Assembly: GCF_000365425.1 (NCBI RefSeq)
Contig: NZ_AQOV01000002.1
Span: 62,001 to 126,000 of the forward strand
Direction: 5' to 3'
Source: Methylomonas sp. MK1
GTDB taxonomy: Bacteria; Pseudomonadota; Gammaproteobacteria; Methylococcales; Methylomonadaceae
Length of the DNA: 64,000 bases
Within the stretch, counting starts at the first letter, position 1; each line of letters starts with the position of its first letter. The position numbers were made by a program, and so were the translations under genes. This document shows, one piece after another, positions 7,735 through 15,616 of this stretch. Below the pieces are notes generated by a model. It searched no databases. It was not told where the DNA came from and was given only the letters and a program-made list of their open reading frames with translations.

Positions 7735-9558
7735 CTAATTAATTTCCACCAACACTTCATTAGGGTTAACCGCGTCACCTTTTGCAACATAAATTGCCTT
7801 GACTATGCCGGCTATCGGTGCGGTGATCTCGGTTTCCATTTTCATTGCTTCGGTGACCAGCAAAGATTGCCCGGCATTGACCTTCTGGCCTTCCTTGACC
7901 AAGACGTCAATGATATTGCACGGCATGCTGGTCACCACATCGCCCGGCTGGCTGGGCCGGCGGCGTTTGCTGGCGATGGCGCTTTGCACCGCGCCTTGCG
8001 CGCCGCCGTCCAGGACGATTTCGTCCAGGGTTTCGATGACGATTTCTTCCGGCATGCCGTCCACTGTGAAATAAAAATGCCGCAAGCTCTGGTTTTTCGG
8101 GCCGGCGCCGGTGACTTTGACGTGATAGGACTCGCCGTGCAGCGCGACATTGAACTCGGTAGGGGCTTTTTTCACTTCGCCGGGTGTGGGGGCTTCGTCC
8201 AATTCCAATGGTTCGGCGACCAGGCTGTCGGTGGAGCGTAGTTCCAGAAATTGTTTACCAATTTCCGGGAACATGGCAAAGCTCAACACATCTTCGTCGT
8301 TCGTAGCCAAATGGGCGATTTCGTTACGCAGGTGTTCGAACTCAGGTTTGAGTAAATCCGCCGGACGGCATTCGATCACTTCTTCTTTACCGACAGCTTT
8401 GGCTTGCAGTTGCGGATTAACGGGAGCCGGGGCCTTGCCATAACCCCCGTGCAGGTAGCGTTTCACCTCGTTGCTGATGGTTTCGTAGCGCTTGCCGGTT
8501 AACACGTTCAATACCGCTTGGGTGCCGACGATTTGTGACGTGGGCGTGACCAAAGGCGGATAGCCCAAGTCTTTGCGTACTTCGGGGATTTCTTTGTACA
8601 CCTCGGCCATGCGGTCCAAGGCGTTGCGTTCCTTCAGCTGATTGGCTAGGTTGGAAATCATGCCGCCCGGCACTTGGAAGATATGCACTCGGGTGTCTAT
8701 ACCGGTAAATTCGCTCTCGAAACGCCGGTATTTTTTTCGCACGTCGGCAAAGTATTGATTTACCGCTTGCAGTTTATCCAAATCCAGCCCAGTGTCGTAT
8801 TCGGTGCCGCGTAAGGCGGTGACCAAAGATTCGGTAGGCGGATGGCTGGTGCCGCCGGCCCAGGAAGATAGCGCAGTATCGACGTGTTCGCAGCCCGCCT
8901 CAATGGCCTTGAGCTGACACATTTCCGCCAAGCCGGCGGTGGCATGGCAATGCAGATGCAAAGGTAGATCGATGGCGTCTTTCAGGGCTTTGACCAGTTC
9001 GCCGGCAATGTAGGGTGTCAGCAGGCCGGCCATGTCCTTGATCGCAATCGAGTCGCAGCCCAAGTCCGCCAAACCTTTGCCCAACTTGATGAAACTGGCA
9101 ATGTCGTGCACCGGGCTGGTGGTGTAACAGATCGTGCCTTGGGCGTGCTTGCCGGCTGCTTTGGTGGCTTCGATGGCGGTTTCCAGGTTGCGGATGTCAT
9201 TCAGCGCATCAAAGATACGAAACACGTCCATGCCGTTGCGGGCCGCAGTCTCGACGAATTTACGCACCACATCGTCGGAATAATGCCGATAGCCCAGCAG
9301 GTTCTGGCCGCGCAACAGCATTTGCAGGCGGGTATTAGGCAGAGCGGCTTTCAGCTTGCTCAGTCGCTCCCAGGGATCTTCTTTTAAAAATCGCAAGCAG
9401 GCGTCGAAGGTGGCGCCGCCCCAGCATTCCAGAGACCAATAGCCGATATCGTCCAGCATGGCGCAGGCTGGCAGCATGTCTTCGGTGCGCATCCGAGTGG
9501 CGATGAGTGATTGGTGGGCGTCGCGGAGGATAACGTCGGTTACGTAAACTTTGCTCAT
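7735..9558 (-). CDS. oadA: Pyruvate carboxylase subunit B / oxaloacetate decarboxylase alpha subunit
   Basis: The 607-residue protein combines a carboxyltransferase domain (VTDVILRDAHQSLIATRMR near the start, HLHCHATAGLAEM in the middle) with a C-terminal biotinyl domain whose target Lys lies in VTEAMKMETEI. Together with the upstream biotin carboxylase it would form a two-subunit pyruvate carboxylase feeding oxaloacetate into the TCA cycle. No membrane subunits of the sodium-pumping decarboxylase (beta, gamma) are nearby, which favours the carboxylase role. A frame with 14 more codons reaches 9600, but the ATG at 9558 follows an AAGGA ribosome binding site and leaves a 16-base gap after the partner gene, so it was preferred. 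Confidence 0.93.
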   Translation of the reverse strand: MSKVYVTDVILRDAHQSLIATRMRTEDMLPACAMLDDIGYWSLECWGGATFDACLRFLKEDPWERLSKLKAALPNTRLQMLLRGQNLLGYRHYSDDVVRKFVETAARNGMDVFRIFDALNDIRNLETAIEATKAAGKHAQGTICYTTSPVHDIASFIKLGKGLADLGCDSIAIKDMAGLLTPYIAGELVKALKDAIDLPLHLHCHATAGLAEMCQLKAIEAGCEHVDTALSSWAGGTSHPPTESLVTALRGTEYDTGLDLDKLQAVNQYFADVRKKYRRFESEFTGIDTRVHIFQVPGGMISNLANQLKERNALDRMAEVYKEIPEVRKDLGYPPLVTPTSQIVGTQAVLNVLTGKRYETISNEVKRYLHGGYGKAPAPVNPQLQAKAVGKEEVIECRPADLLKPEFEHLRNEIAHLATNDEDVLSFAMFPEIGKQFLELRSTDSLVAEPLELDEAPTPGEVKKAPTEFNVALHGESYHVKVTGAGPKNQSLRHFYFTVDGMPEEIVIETLDEIVLDGGAQGAVQSAIASKRRRPSQPGDVVTSMPCNIIDVLVKEGQKVNAGQSLLVTEAMKMETEITAPIAGIVKAIYVAKGDAVNPNEVLVEIN

Positions 9559-9574
9559 TGGGGTTTCCTTAGGT

Positions 9575-10993
9575 TTACAGGCCAGTATGGGAGGCGACAA
9601 CCGCCGCCAGCACGCTAGCCAGAATTTCCGGTCGCGGCTTGTTGGAATAGTTGACTAGGTCTGGATTAGCTTCGACAAAGCCGGTGTTGAACCGACCGCG
9701 GCGAAAGTCCGGATGACCGAGAATTTTCAAGTAATAGGGGATCGTGGTTTTGATCCCAAACAAGCCCATATCTTTCAAGGCCCGCTCGCCGCGATTAATC
9801 GCGTCCTCCCAAGTCATCGCACTAACGATCACTTTAGCCAGCATCGAATCGTAAAAGGGCGGTACTTCGTAGCCGGTATAAATCGCCGTGTCGGTGCGCA
9901 CGCCGGGTCCGCCGGGGGCGTAGTAACGGGAAATATGGCCGAAGCTGGGCAGGAAATTGTTTTTAGGGTCTTCGGCGTTGACGCGGAATTGAATCGCGTA
10001 ACCGCGACGAACAATTTCTTCTTGCTTGAAGCGCAGCGGTAAACCGGCGGCAACCCGGATTTGTTCCTCAACAATATCTACGCCGGTGATGGTTTCGGTG
10101 ATGGTGTGCTCGACTTGTACCCGGGTGTTCATTTCCATGAAATAGAAGCGACCGTTGGCGTCCAGCAGAAACTCCACGGTGCCGGCGTTGGTGTAACCCA
10201 CTGCTTTTGCCGCCATCACCGCCAAACCGCCCAGGTACTGGCGTTGCGCTTCATCCAGTTGCGGTGAAGGAGCGATTTCGATCAATTTCTGGTTGCGGCG
10301 CTGTACCGAGCAATCGCGCTCATAAAGATGGATGGTGTTGCCGAAGTGATCGGCCAGTACTTGCACCTCAATATGGATGGGGTTAACGACGCATTTTTCC
10401 AAAAACACGTCAGCGCTACCGAAGGCCTTGGTGGCTTCGGAAATCACCCGCTGATAGTTTTGCCGCAACTCGTTGGGATTATCGCAACGCCGGATGCCGC
10501 GGCCACCGCCGCCGGAGGTGGCTTTTAGCATGATCGGATAACCGATTTGCTCGGCGACCTGCAAAGCGTGTTCGACGCTGTCCAGGTTGCCGTCCGAGCC
10601 GGGGGTGACCGGCAGGCCGGCCGCTATCATCGCGCTGCGGGCTTCGGTTTTATCGCCCATACGCTGAATGACTTCCGCAGAAGGGCCGATAAACACCAAG
10701 CCGCGTTCCTGGCAGGCACGCGCAAATTGGGCGTTTTCCGATAAAAAACCATAGCCGGGATGGATGGCATCGCAGCCGGTGCGTAATGCTAGATCCACTA
10801 AACCATAGATGTTCAAGTAGCCGGCCAGCGGCTCACTGCCGATGTAATGGGATTCGTCAGCCTTCTTGACGTGTAAGGCAAAGCGATCGGCTTCCGAATA
10901 AATAGCTGCTGAACGAATACCCATTTCCGCGCAGGCCCGAATGATACGGACAGCAATTTCGCCGCGATTGGCGATCAGTATTTTGCGTAACAT
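9575..10993 (-). CDS. pycA: Pyruvate carboxylase subunit A (biotin carboxylase, AccC-like)
   Basis: The 472-residue ATP-grasp biotin carboxylase starts MLRKILIANRGEIAVRIIRA and contains the ATP-binding loop GGGGRGIRRC and the metal/biotin region YFMEMNTRVQVEH. It carboxylates the biotin carried by the downstream subunit. AccC of acetyl-CoA carboxylase is a close homologue, but pairing with an oadA-type gene 16 bases downstream points to pyruvate carboxylase. The ATG is preceded by GGGAG. The tail after about residue 450 (ILASVLAAVVASHTGL) is slightly longer than in AccC. Confidence 0.93.
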   Translation of the reverse strand: MLRKILIANRGEIAVRIIRACAEMGIRSAAIYSEADRFALHVKKADESHYIGSEPLAGYLNIYGLVDLALRTGCDAIHPGYGFLSENAQFARACQERGLVFIGPSAEVIQRMGDKTEARSAMIAAGLPVTPGSDGNLDSVEHALQVAEQIGYPIMLKATSGGGGRGIRRCDNPNELRQNYQRVISEATKAFGSADVFLEKCVVNPIHIEVQVLADHFGNTIHLYERDCSVQRRNQKLIEIAPSPQLDEAQRQYLGGLAVMAAKAVGYTNAGTVEFLLDANGRFYFMEMNTRVQVEHTITETITGVDIVEEQIRVAAGLPLRFKQEEIVRRGYAIQFRVNAEDPKNNFLPSFGHISRYYAPGGPGVRTDTAIYTGYEVPPFYDSMLAKVIVSAMTWEDAINRGERALKDMGLFGIKTTIPYYLKILGHPDFRRGRFNTGFVEANPDLVNYSNKPRPEILASVLAAVVASHTGL

Positions 10994-11301
10994 GATGCTC
11001 CCGAGTCGTAGTATTCAGTAACTTGCCTACTACTCTAACAATTTATGGCTATCTTTCAACAGGAAAACCGCCGCTTGCTGATTCGAGATTAGCCTTTAGC
11101 TTGGGTGGTGGCGGTATTGCCGGCTACTGGGTTCGGTCAAAAAAACCGGCTAATTCGGCGATATTTGCTGCTTAGGCTTTGACGAAATTTCCAGCCGCTA
11201 AGTTGTTGTGTTAGCGGCATTTAATCGGCTTTTTGTGGTTGCTGTGCCAACAAGTTTTAAGGGTGAATGGGAAATATTGATAGAAAACAGCCTCTTGCAA
11301 T
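10994..11301. other. Intergenic region between divergent pycA and the VPLPA-CTERM-like gene
   Basis: No coding frame of note occurs in this part of the 436-base gap. The pycA promoter should lie near its left end; no clear sigma-70 hexamers were recognised. The sigma-54 site described separately lies to the right. Confidence 0.4.
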
Positions 11302-11317
11302 TGGCACGCATAGTGCT
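11301..11317 (+). promoter_or_regulatory. Sigma-54 (RpoN) promoter, -24/-12 type
   Basis: TTGGCACGCATAGTGCT matches the -24/-12 consensus TGGCACG-N4-TTGCW with one mismatch (G for T before TGC) and the required 10 bases between the GG and GC doublets. The expected transcript start is near 11328, giving a leader of about 100 bases before the ATG at 11430. A sigma-54 promoter implies control by an enhancer-binding activator. No activator gene lies nearby. Confidence 0.78.
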
Positions 11318-11429
11318 ATTCTCCTATGCATGGACGCCTATATCATGAGCCGCAGCCTTCCGTAATTGGTCCGGTTTGTGTGAATAGGGCTTCACCTCTT
11401 AACTAATTGATTAATTCTGGGGTTTTAAT

Positions 11430-11909
11430 ATGGACACAAACAAGCCGTTACTTTCCGCATTATTTTTTATCGGTCTATCGTTTTGGGGGATTCAGCTGGC
11501 GCAAGCGGCGACTACCGCAAACACGCTAAACCCGCTCGAATCCTTCAAAACCGTTACGCCGGATTTGCCAAGCGCTTATCAGGAGCAGTCATCAAATCCA
11601 TCAGCAGATAAGCCCTTGCAGGACTGTGCGTTGACGCTGTTTACTCGGGTCAAAACTGGAGCAGTAGCGACATTTCAGCAAGCCTTGGTAGAAATTGAAG
11701 GGCTTGGCGACATTGTTTCGCAAACAGGTTTTCTCGGTTTGCTTGGTACTGTATTCCAGCCAGTGATGGATGAGAGCAAAACAGCCGAATTGAAAGCTGC
11801 CTTGCCTACCGCGGCCTGGTTTTTTCTCAGCGGCATGCTGGGCATTCTGGGCTTGAAAAAACGCAGCAATTTGCTTGATGCCAAATCGGTGTTTAAGCCA
11901 CTCCGGTAA
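11430..11909 (+). CDS. Exported protein with VPLPA/PEP-CTERM-like C-terminal sorting segment
   Basis: The 159-residue protein has an N-terminal signal peptide (hydrophobic LLSALFFIGLSFWGIQLAQA, likely cut after AQAA), a Ser/Pro-rich middle (PSAYQEQSSNPSADKP) and a C-terminal LPTAAWFFLSGMLGILGLKK segment (about residues 125-144). That segment has the order short Pro motif, hydrophobic helix, basic cluster seen in VPLPA-CTERM and PEP-CTERM proteins, which exosortases process for surface or matrix export. A 14-residue tail follows the KKR cluster, longer than usual. The sigma-54 promoter upstream fits reports that PrsK/PrsR and RpoN control PEP-CTERM genes in floc-forming bacteria. Exosortase genes are not in this window. 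Confidence 0.75.
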   Translation: MDTNKPLLSALFFIGLSFWGIQLAQAATTANTLNPLESFKTVTPDLPSAYQEQSSNPSADKPLQDCALTLFTRVKTGAVATFQQALVEIEGLGDIVSQTGFLGLLGTVFQPVMDESKTAELKAALPTAAWFFLSGMLGILGLKKRSNLLDAKSVFKPLR

Positions 11910-12107
11910 ATGCTGTTACAGGTATGGTGTGGACTTGGGTCGCGCCCGCGTGTTGCCCAAGCCTTGCCCCATCAATCCTTTTAAAACTATGCTGTAGTTT
12001 GGTATTACAGCAAGTTTGCACCGATAATAGTTTTCGATTTTCGGTGATGCCTCCGCTAACAATATTTAGGCCTCGCTAATATTTTCCGCATTTTTTCGAG
12101 AAAGCCT

Positions 12108-13190
12108 ATGTCCGCTGTTGCCGAACATTTTGTTTATGGACCTATCCAACTGGCGGATATTCCGGATTGCATTCGGATTGCCGTCGCCAATTTCGATGAG
12201 TTTCAGCAACACCCCGAATATATCCAGCAATGGTTCGAGCGCCGTATCGTGCAGAATCCTTGGCAGGACGCCTTGCCGTGCGTCGGCGTCGGGGTTTGGC
12301 ACAATGGGCGTTTGGCAGGTTTCCGGGCCATGTTCGTGCAACCCTGGTGGTTGAACGGCGAATCCGTAACGATTGCTTTCGGTTCCAATACCTGCGTCGA
12401 TGAACAGTTTCGCGGGCAGGGTTTAGCCACCAAGCTGATCGAACACAGCCTCGAGTTTGCCCGGTTCAACGGCACTGTCACTGCCGGCGTAATTACGCAG
12501 AAAGCCTTTAAAAAATGCGGCTTTGTGGAGATCGGTGGCAGCGATAACGATTTTTATCGTTTGCGCGTTGGTTATCGCGGCTCTTGGCAGAAACGCGCCG
12601 GCAAATTTTTGGGCAATTTGTTGGGCAGCCTATTTGACATCAACTTGCGCTTACGCAATGTCAAATTGCATAGCGGCGGTTTTAAATTTGCTGAGGTTTT
12701 GCATTGCGAGACTGAGTTTGACGAGTTGTGGGAGCGGGCCAAAGCGGGCTATACATCATGTCTGGAACGCTGCAGCCGTTATTTAAACTGGCGTTTATTC
12801 GATTTTCCTACCTGTCCTTTAAGACTTTTCGCGCTGCGCGATGCTACAGGCAAGTTGCGTGCCTATGCTATCTGGCATCAGCAAGGTTTTGGGGATGCTA
12901 TCAGCATGGCAGTATTGCGCGATGTGTTTTATCCCTTGGACGACGAGCCTGCCTTACAGACGATGCTGTATTATCTATTTGCCTATTGGCGAGAGAACGG
13001 GATTAGCTGGGGCAGTCTGGAAGTCGCCTCGCCGTCATTGACCAGTCTGTTTCGCAGCCTTGGCTATGAGACAGTGCCGTCACGCGGCAATCGCTATCTG
13101 ATCTATCGCCAGCCGCTGCTAGCCGATAACATTTTGCAAAATTGGTACCGCAGCGGGATCGATGGCGATTATTTCGACCATCCGCTATGA
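12108..13190 (+). CDS. GNAT family N-acetyltransferase
   Basis: The 360-residue protein has a GNAT acetyl-CoA-binding region in the first 160 residues: the FRGQGLATKLIEHSLEFA motif A and the following VTAGVITQKAFKKCGFVEIG stretch fit beta4-alpha3-beta5 of the fold. The C-terminal 200 residues (from about LFDINLRLRNVK) are a second region that I do not recognise. The acetyl acceptor is unknown. It is followed after 54 bases by a glycosyltransferase gene on the same strand, suggesting a surface-polysaccharide role, which is inference. Confidence 0.8.
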   Translation: MSAVAEHFVYGPIQLADIPDCIRIAVANFDEFQQHPEYIQQWFERRIVQNPWQDALPCVGVGVWHNGRLAGFRAMFVQPWWLNGESVTIAFGSNTCVDEQFRGQGLATKLIEHSLEFARFNGTVTAGVITQKAFKKCGFVEIGGSDNDFYRLRVGYRGSWQKRAGKFLGNLLGSLFDINLRLRNVKLHSGGFKFAEVLHCETEFDELWERAKAGYTSCLERCSRYLNWRLFDFPTCPLRLFALRDATGKLRAYAIWHQQGFGDAISMAVLRDVFYPLDDEPALQTMLYYLFAYWRENGISWGSLEVASPSLTSLFRSLGYETVPSRGNRYLIYRQPLLADNILQNWYRSGIDGDYFDHPL

Positions 13191-13244
13191 TGTTGATCCT
13201 CTGCTTCTAAAACTGTAGCGTTCAAATTTGGCGATCTTAATATC

Positions 13245-14267
13245 ATGCAAAACACAACGGTAAGCATCATCTCCACGGTTCTAAACGAACGTGGCAGTAT
13301 TAAAAGTCTGCTGGACGCTTTCTTAACTCAGACTCGTCGGGCTGATGAGATAGTCATAGTTGATGGGGGCTCTACTGACGGGACTCTGGAGCTGCTACAA
13401 CAATACGCCGATCAAAATTCCAACATAAAGTTTTTTGTCGAGAAAGGCGTCAACATTGCTCGCGGACGTAATCTGGCAATCGCGCGTTCCAGCGCGGACA
13501 TTATCGCAGTCACCGACGGCGGTTGCCACCCCGATCCCGTTTGGCTGGAAGAGTTGATAAAACCACTACTGGAAAATCCTGATTTTGGCGCGGTATCCGG
13601 TGTGCGTAAGGTCGAACATATAAATCCCTTCGAATATTTTGCCGGGGCGTTATCAACCTCTGGGAATGCGGTCGATGAAGAACATCGAGTGTTTCATGGC
13701 AGAAATTCGGCGTTTCGAAAAAGTGTCTGGGCCGCGACAGGCGGTTACCCAGAATGGCTTTACACTGCGGAAGATACGTTGTTCGCACAGAGAGCCAAAG
13801 CACTTGGATGCAGGGTTGGGTTGGCGCAAAACGCTGTGGTGTCGTGGCGCCCTAGGCCTAATTTTAAAAAACTCGCCAAGCAGTACTATTTGTACGGACG
13901 CGGGACCGGGCGAATAGGCAAAGCAGATTTAAAAGCTGTTTTCTATCATTTGCGTAATCACGCCCTCTGGATGTTGACTTTTCTATTGGGATTTATTGTT
14001 CCTTGGGCATGGCTGGCGACACTTGGTTTGCTGGCTTTCATGTACATAAGCTTGATTGCTCCGGTCATTAAAAAACAACAAGATGATGGTTTAGGCGCGC
14101 CAGGTTTGTATTGGTATGTTCCGCTCATCGTGATGATCCGTAGCTTTTACAATAATCTTGGCCAGCTATATGGTTATTGGGAATATCAGAAAGTAGAACC
14201 TTTCAAGAAAAATCTGGAATTGTACTTGTCAGGACAATGGAAAAGCATTGATAACGCTAACAGCTAA
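13245..14267 (+). CDS. Membrane-associated family 2 glycosyltransferase
   Basis: The 340-residue protein begins with a GT-A domain (TVSIISTVLNERGSIKSLLD, EIVIVDGGSTDGTLELL) and has VTDGGCHPDPVW, where the usual DxD position reads TDGG. A later TAEDTLFAQRAKALG segment fits the ED acceptor-site motif. Two hydrophobic helices follow (about residues 240-275: HALWMLTFLLGFIVPW and WLATLGLLAFMYISL), so it sits on the inner membrane. It probably transfers a sugar to a lipid-linked or surface glycan; donor and acceptor are unknown. It lies downstream of the GNAT gene and may be co-transcribed. Confidence 0.88.
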   Translation: MQNTTVSIISTVLNERGSIKSLLDAFLTQTRRADEIVIVDGGSTDGTLELLQQYADQNSNIKFFVEKGVNIARGRNLAIARSSADIIAVTDGGCHPDPVWLEELIKPLLENPDFGAVSGVRKVEHINPFEYFAGALSTSGNAVDEEHRVFHGRNSAFRKSVWAATGGYPEWLYTAEDTLFAQRAKALGCRVGLAQNAVVSWRPRPNFKKLAKQYYLYGRGTGRIGKADLKAVFYHLRNHALWMLTFLLGFIVPWAWLATLGLLAFMYISLIAPVIKKQQDDGLGAPGLYWYVPLIVMIRSFYNNLGQLYGYWEYQKVEPFKKNLELYLSGQWKSIDNANS

Positions 14268-14322
14268 AAATGGCAATGTAGCGTTAGTAAAGGGTCTAGC
14301 TAGAACAACTCTCCTTTGTTAC

Positions 14323-14925
14323 TTACTTTAGCAACGCTTGCAAATAGCCCCAAACTTTCTCGGCAATCACCGGTTGCGCCAACTCATTCGGATGCAGGCC
14401 GTCAGCCTGCATCATCTCCGGGTTTAATGCCACCTCTTCGAGGATAAACGGCACATAAGGAATCTTCAATTCCGCGGATAGCTGCGGAAAAACCTCGTAA
14501 AACATCTCGACATAACGCTTGCCGTAATTGGGCGGGATTTTCATCCCCAGCAGCATGACTTTGGCGCCGACGTTTTGCGAGCGCCGGGTGATTTCGGTCA
14601 GATTATTTTTCATTTCCGCCGGCGATAAACCGCGCAAACCGTCGTTGGCCCCAAGTTCCACCAACACAATATCCGGTTTATGTCTGGATAAAATTTGCTC
14701 AAGTCGCGCCAGGCCGCCGGCCGAAGTATCGCCGCTGATGCTTTCGTTACTGATAACATAACCGCTATGCAGGTCGGTCAGCTTGTTTTGCAACAAAGCC
14801 ACCCAACCCAGCTGAACTTCGATGCCGTAACCGGCACTAATACTGTCACCCACTACCACTATCGATTTCGCCATGGCGCTAATCGGTAGTAAACCCAGAA
14901 TTACGGCAAGGACCACGCTATACAT
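14323..14925 (-). CDS. tesA: Periplasmic GDSL esterase / lysophospholipase L1-type (TesA)
   Basis: The 200-residue SGNH hydrolase shows block I VVVGDSISAGYG (Ser nucleophile), block III VELGANDGLRG and block V ADGLHPNE (Asp and His). A short signal peptide ([19 protein letters not shown]) sends it to the periplasm, where family members hydrolyse acyl-CoA thioesters, lysophospholipids or aryl esters. The gene is divergent from ybbA-ybbP exactly as in Escherichia coli, which supports the name. Its ATG and that of the divergent ABC gene overlap on opposite strands within CATG. Confidence 0.93.
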   Translation of the reverse strand: MYSVVLAVILGLLPISAMAKSIVVVGDSISAGYGIEVQLGWVALLQNKLTDLHSGYVISNESISGDTSAGGLARLEQILSRHKPDIVLVELGANDGLRGLSPAEMKNNLTEITRRSQNVGAKVMLLGMKIPPNYGKRYVEMFYEVFPQLSAELKIPYVPFILEEVALNPEMMQADGLHPNELAQPVIAEKVWGYLQALLK

Positions 14926-15616
14926 GTTAAATACTCATATTGATAAGACCAGTTCCCCGATTATCGTTACCGAACAACTCGGCAAATCGGTGCCAACTTC
15001 CGAGGGCATTTTACACATCTTGTCGGCGGTGAATTTAATCATCAGTCGGGGCGAGAGCCTGGCCATCGTCGGCGAGTCAGGTTCCGGCAAATCCACCTTG
15101 CTCAGTTTACTGGCCGGCCTGGATACGCCCAGTACCGGTCGAGTGGTCGTCAGTGGCCGCGATCTGACCAAGTTGGACGAAGACGGCCGCGCCTTGTTAC
15201 GCAACGAACTGGTCGGTTTCGTGTTTCAGTCGTTTCAACTGCTGTCAGGTTTGACGGCGCTGGAAAACGTGATGCTGCCGCTGGAGCTCAGTGGCCACCC
15301 TCAAGCAGCTTCGGCGGCCCGGGCTCTGCTGGACAGAGTAGGCTTGTCGCAGCGCTTGACTCATACACCCAAGCAGTTGTCCGGCGGCGAACAACAACGG
15401 GTGGCCTTGGCGCGGGCCTTTGTCACCCGTCCGGCCATTCTGTTTGCCGACGAACCGACCGGCAATCTGGACAGCAAAACCGGTGCTCACATCATCGATC
15501 TGCTATTCGAGCTTAATCAAGAACAGCATACCACTCTGATTTTGGTGACTCACGACATGTCTTTGGCCGCTCGTTGTCAGCGGACTATCCGCCTGGATGC
15601 CGGGAGCATGGTATGA
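14924..15616 (+). CDS. ybbA: ABC transporter ATP-binding protein, YbbA/LolD type
   Basis: The 230-residue ATPase carries Walker [13 protein letters not shown]-loop [11 protein letters not shown], signature [15 protein letters not shown], Walker [14 protein letters not shown] and switch His in LVTHD. It belongs to the MacB/LolD class that powers FtsX-fold permeases. The frame could begin earlier at 14873, but this ATG overlaps the tesA start on the other strand and gives normal family length. Its stop overlaps the downstream permease ATG (ATGA), so the pair is translationally coupled. The transported substrate of YbbA-YbbP is not established. Confidence 0.93.
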   Translation: MLNTHIDKTSSPIIVTEQLGKSVPTSEGILHILSAVNLIISRGESLAIVGESGSGKSTLLSLLAGLDTPSTGRVVVSGRDLTKLDEDGRALLRNELVGFVFQSFQLLSGLTALENVMLPLELSGHPQAASAARALLDRVGLSQRLTHTPKQLSGGEQQRVALARAFVTRPAILFADEPTGNLDSKTGAHIIDLLFELNQEQHTTLILVTHDMSLAARCQRTIRLDAGSMV

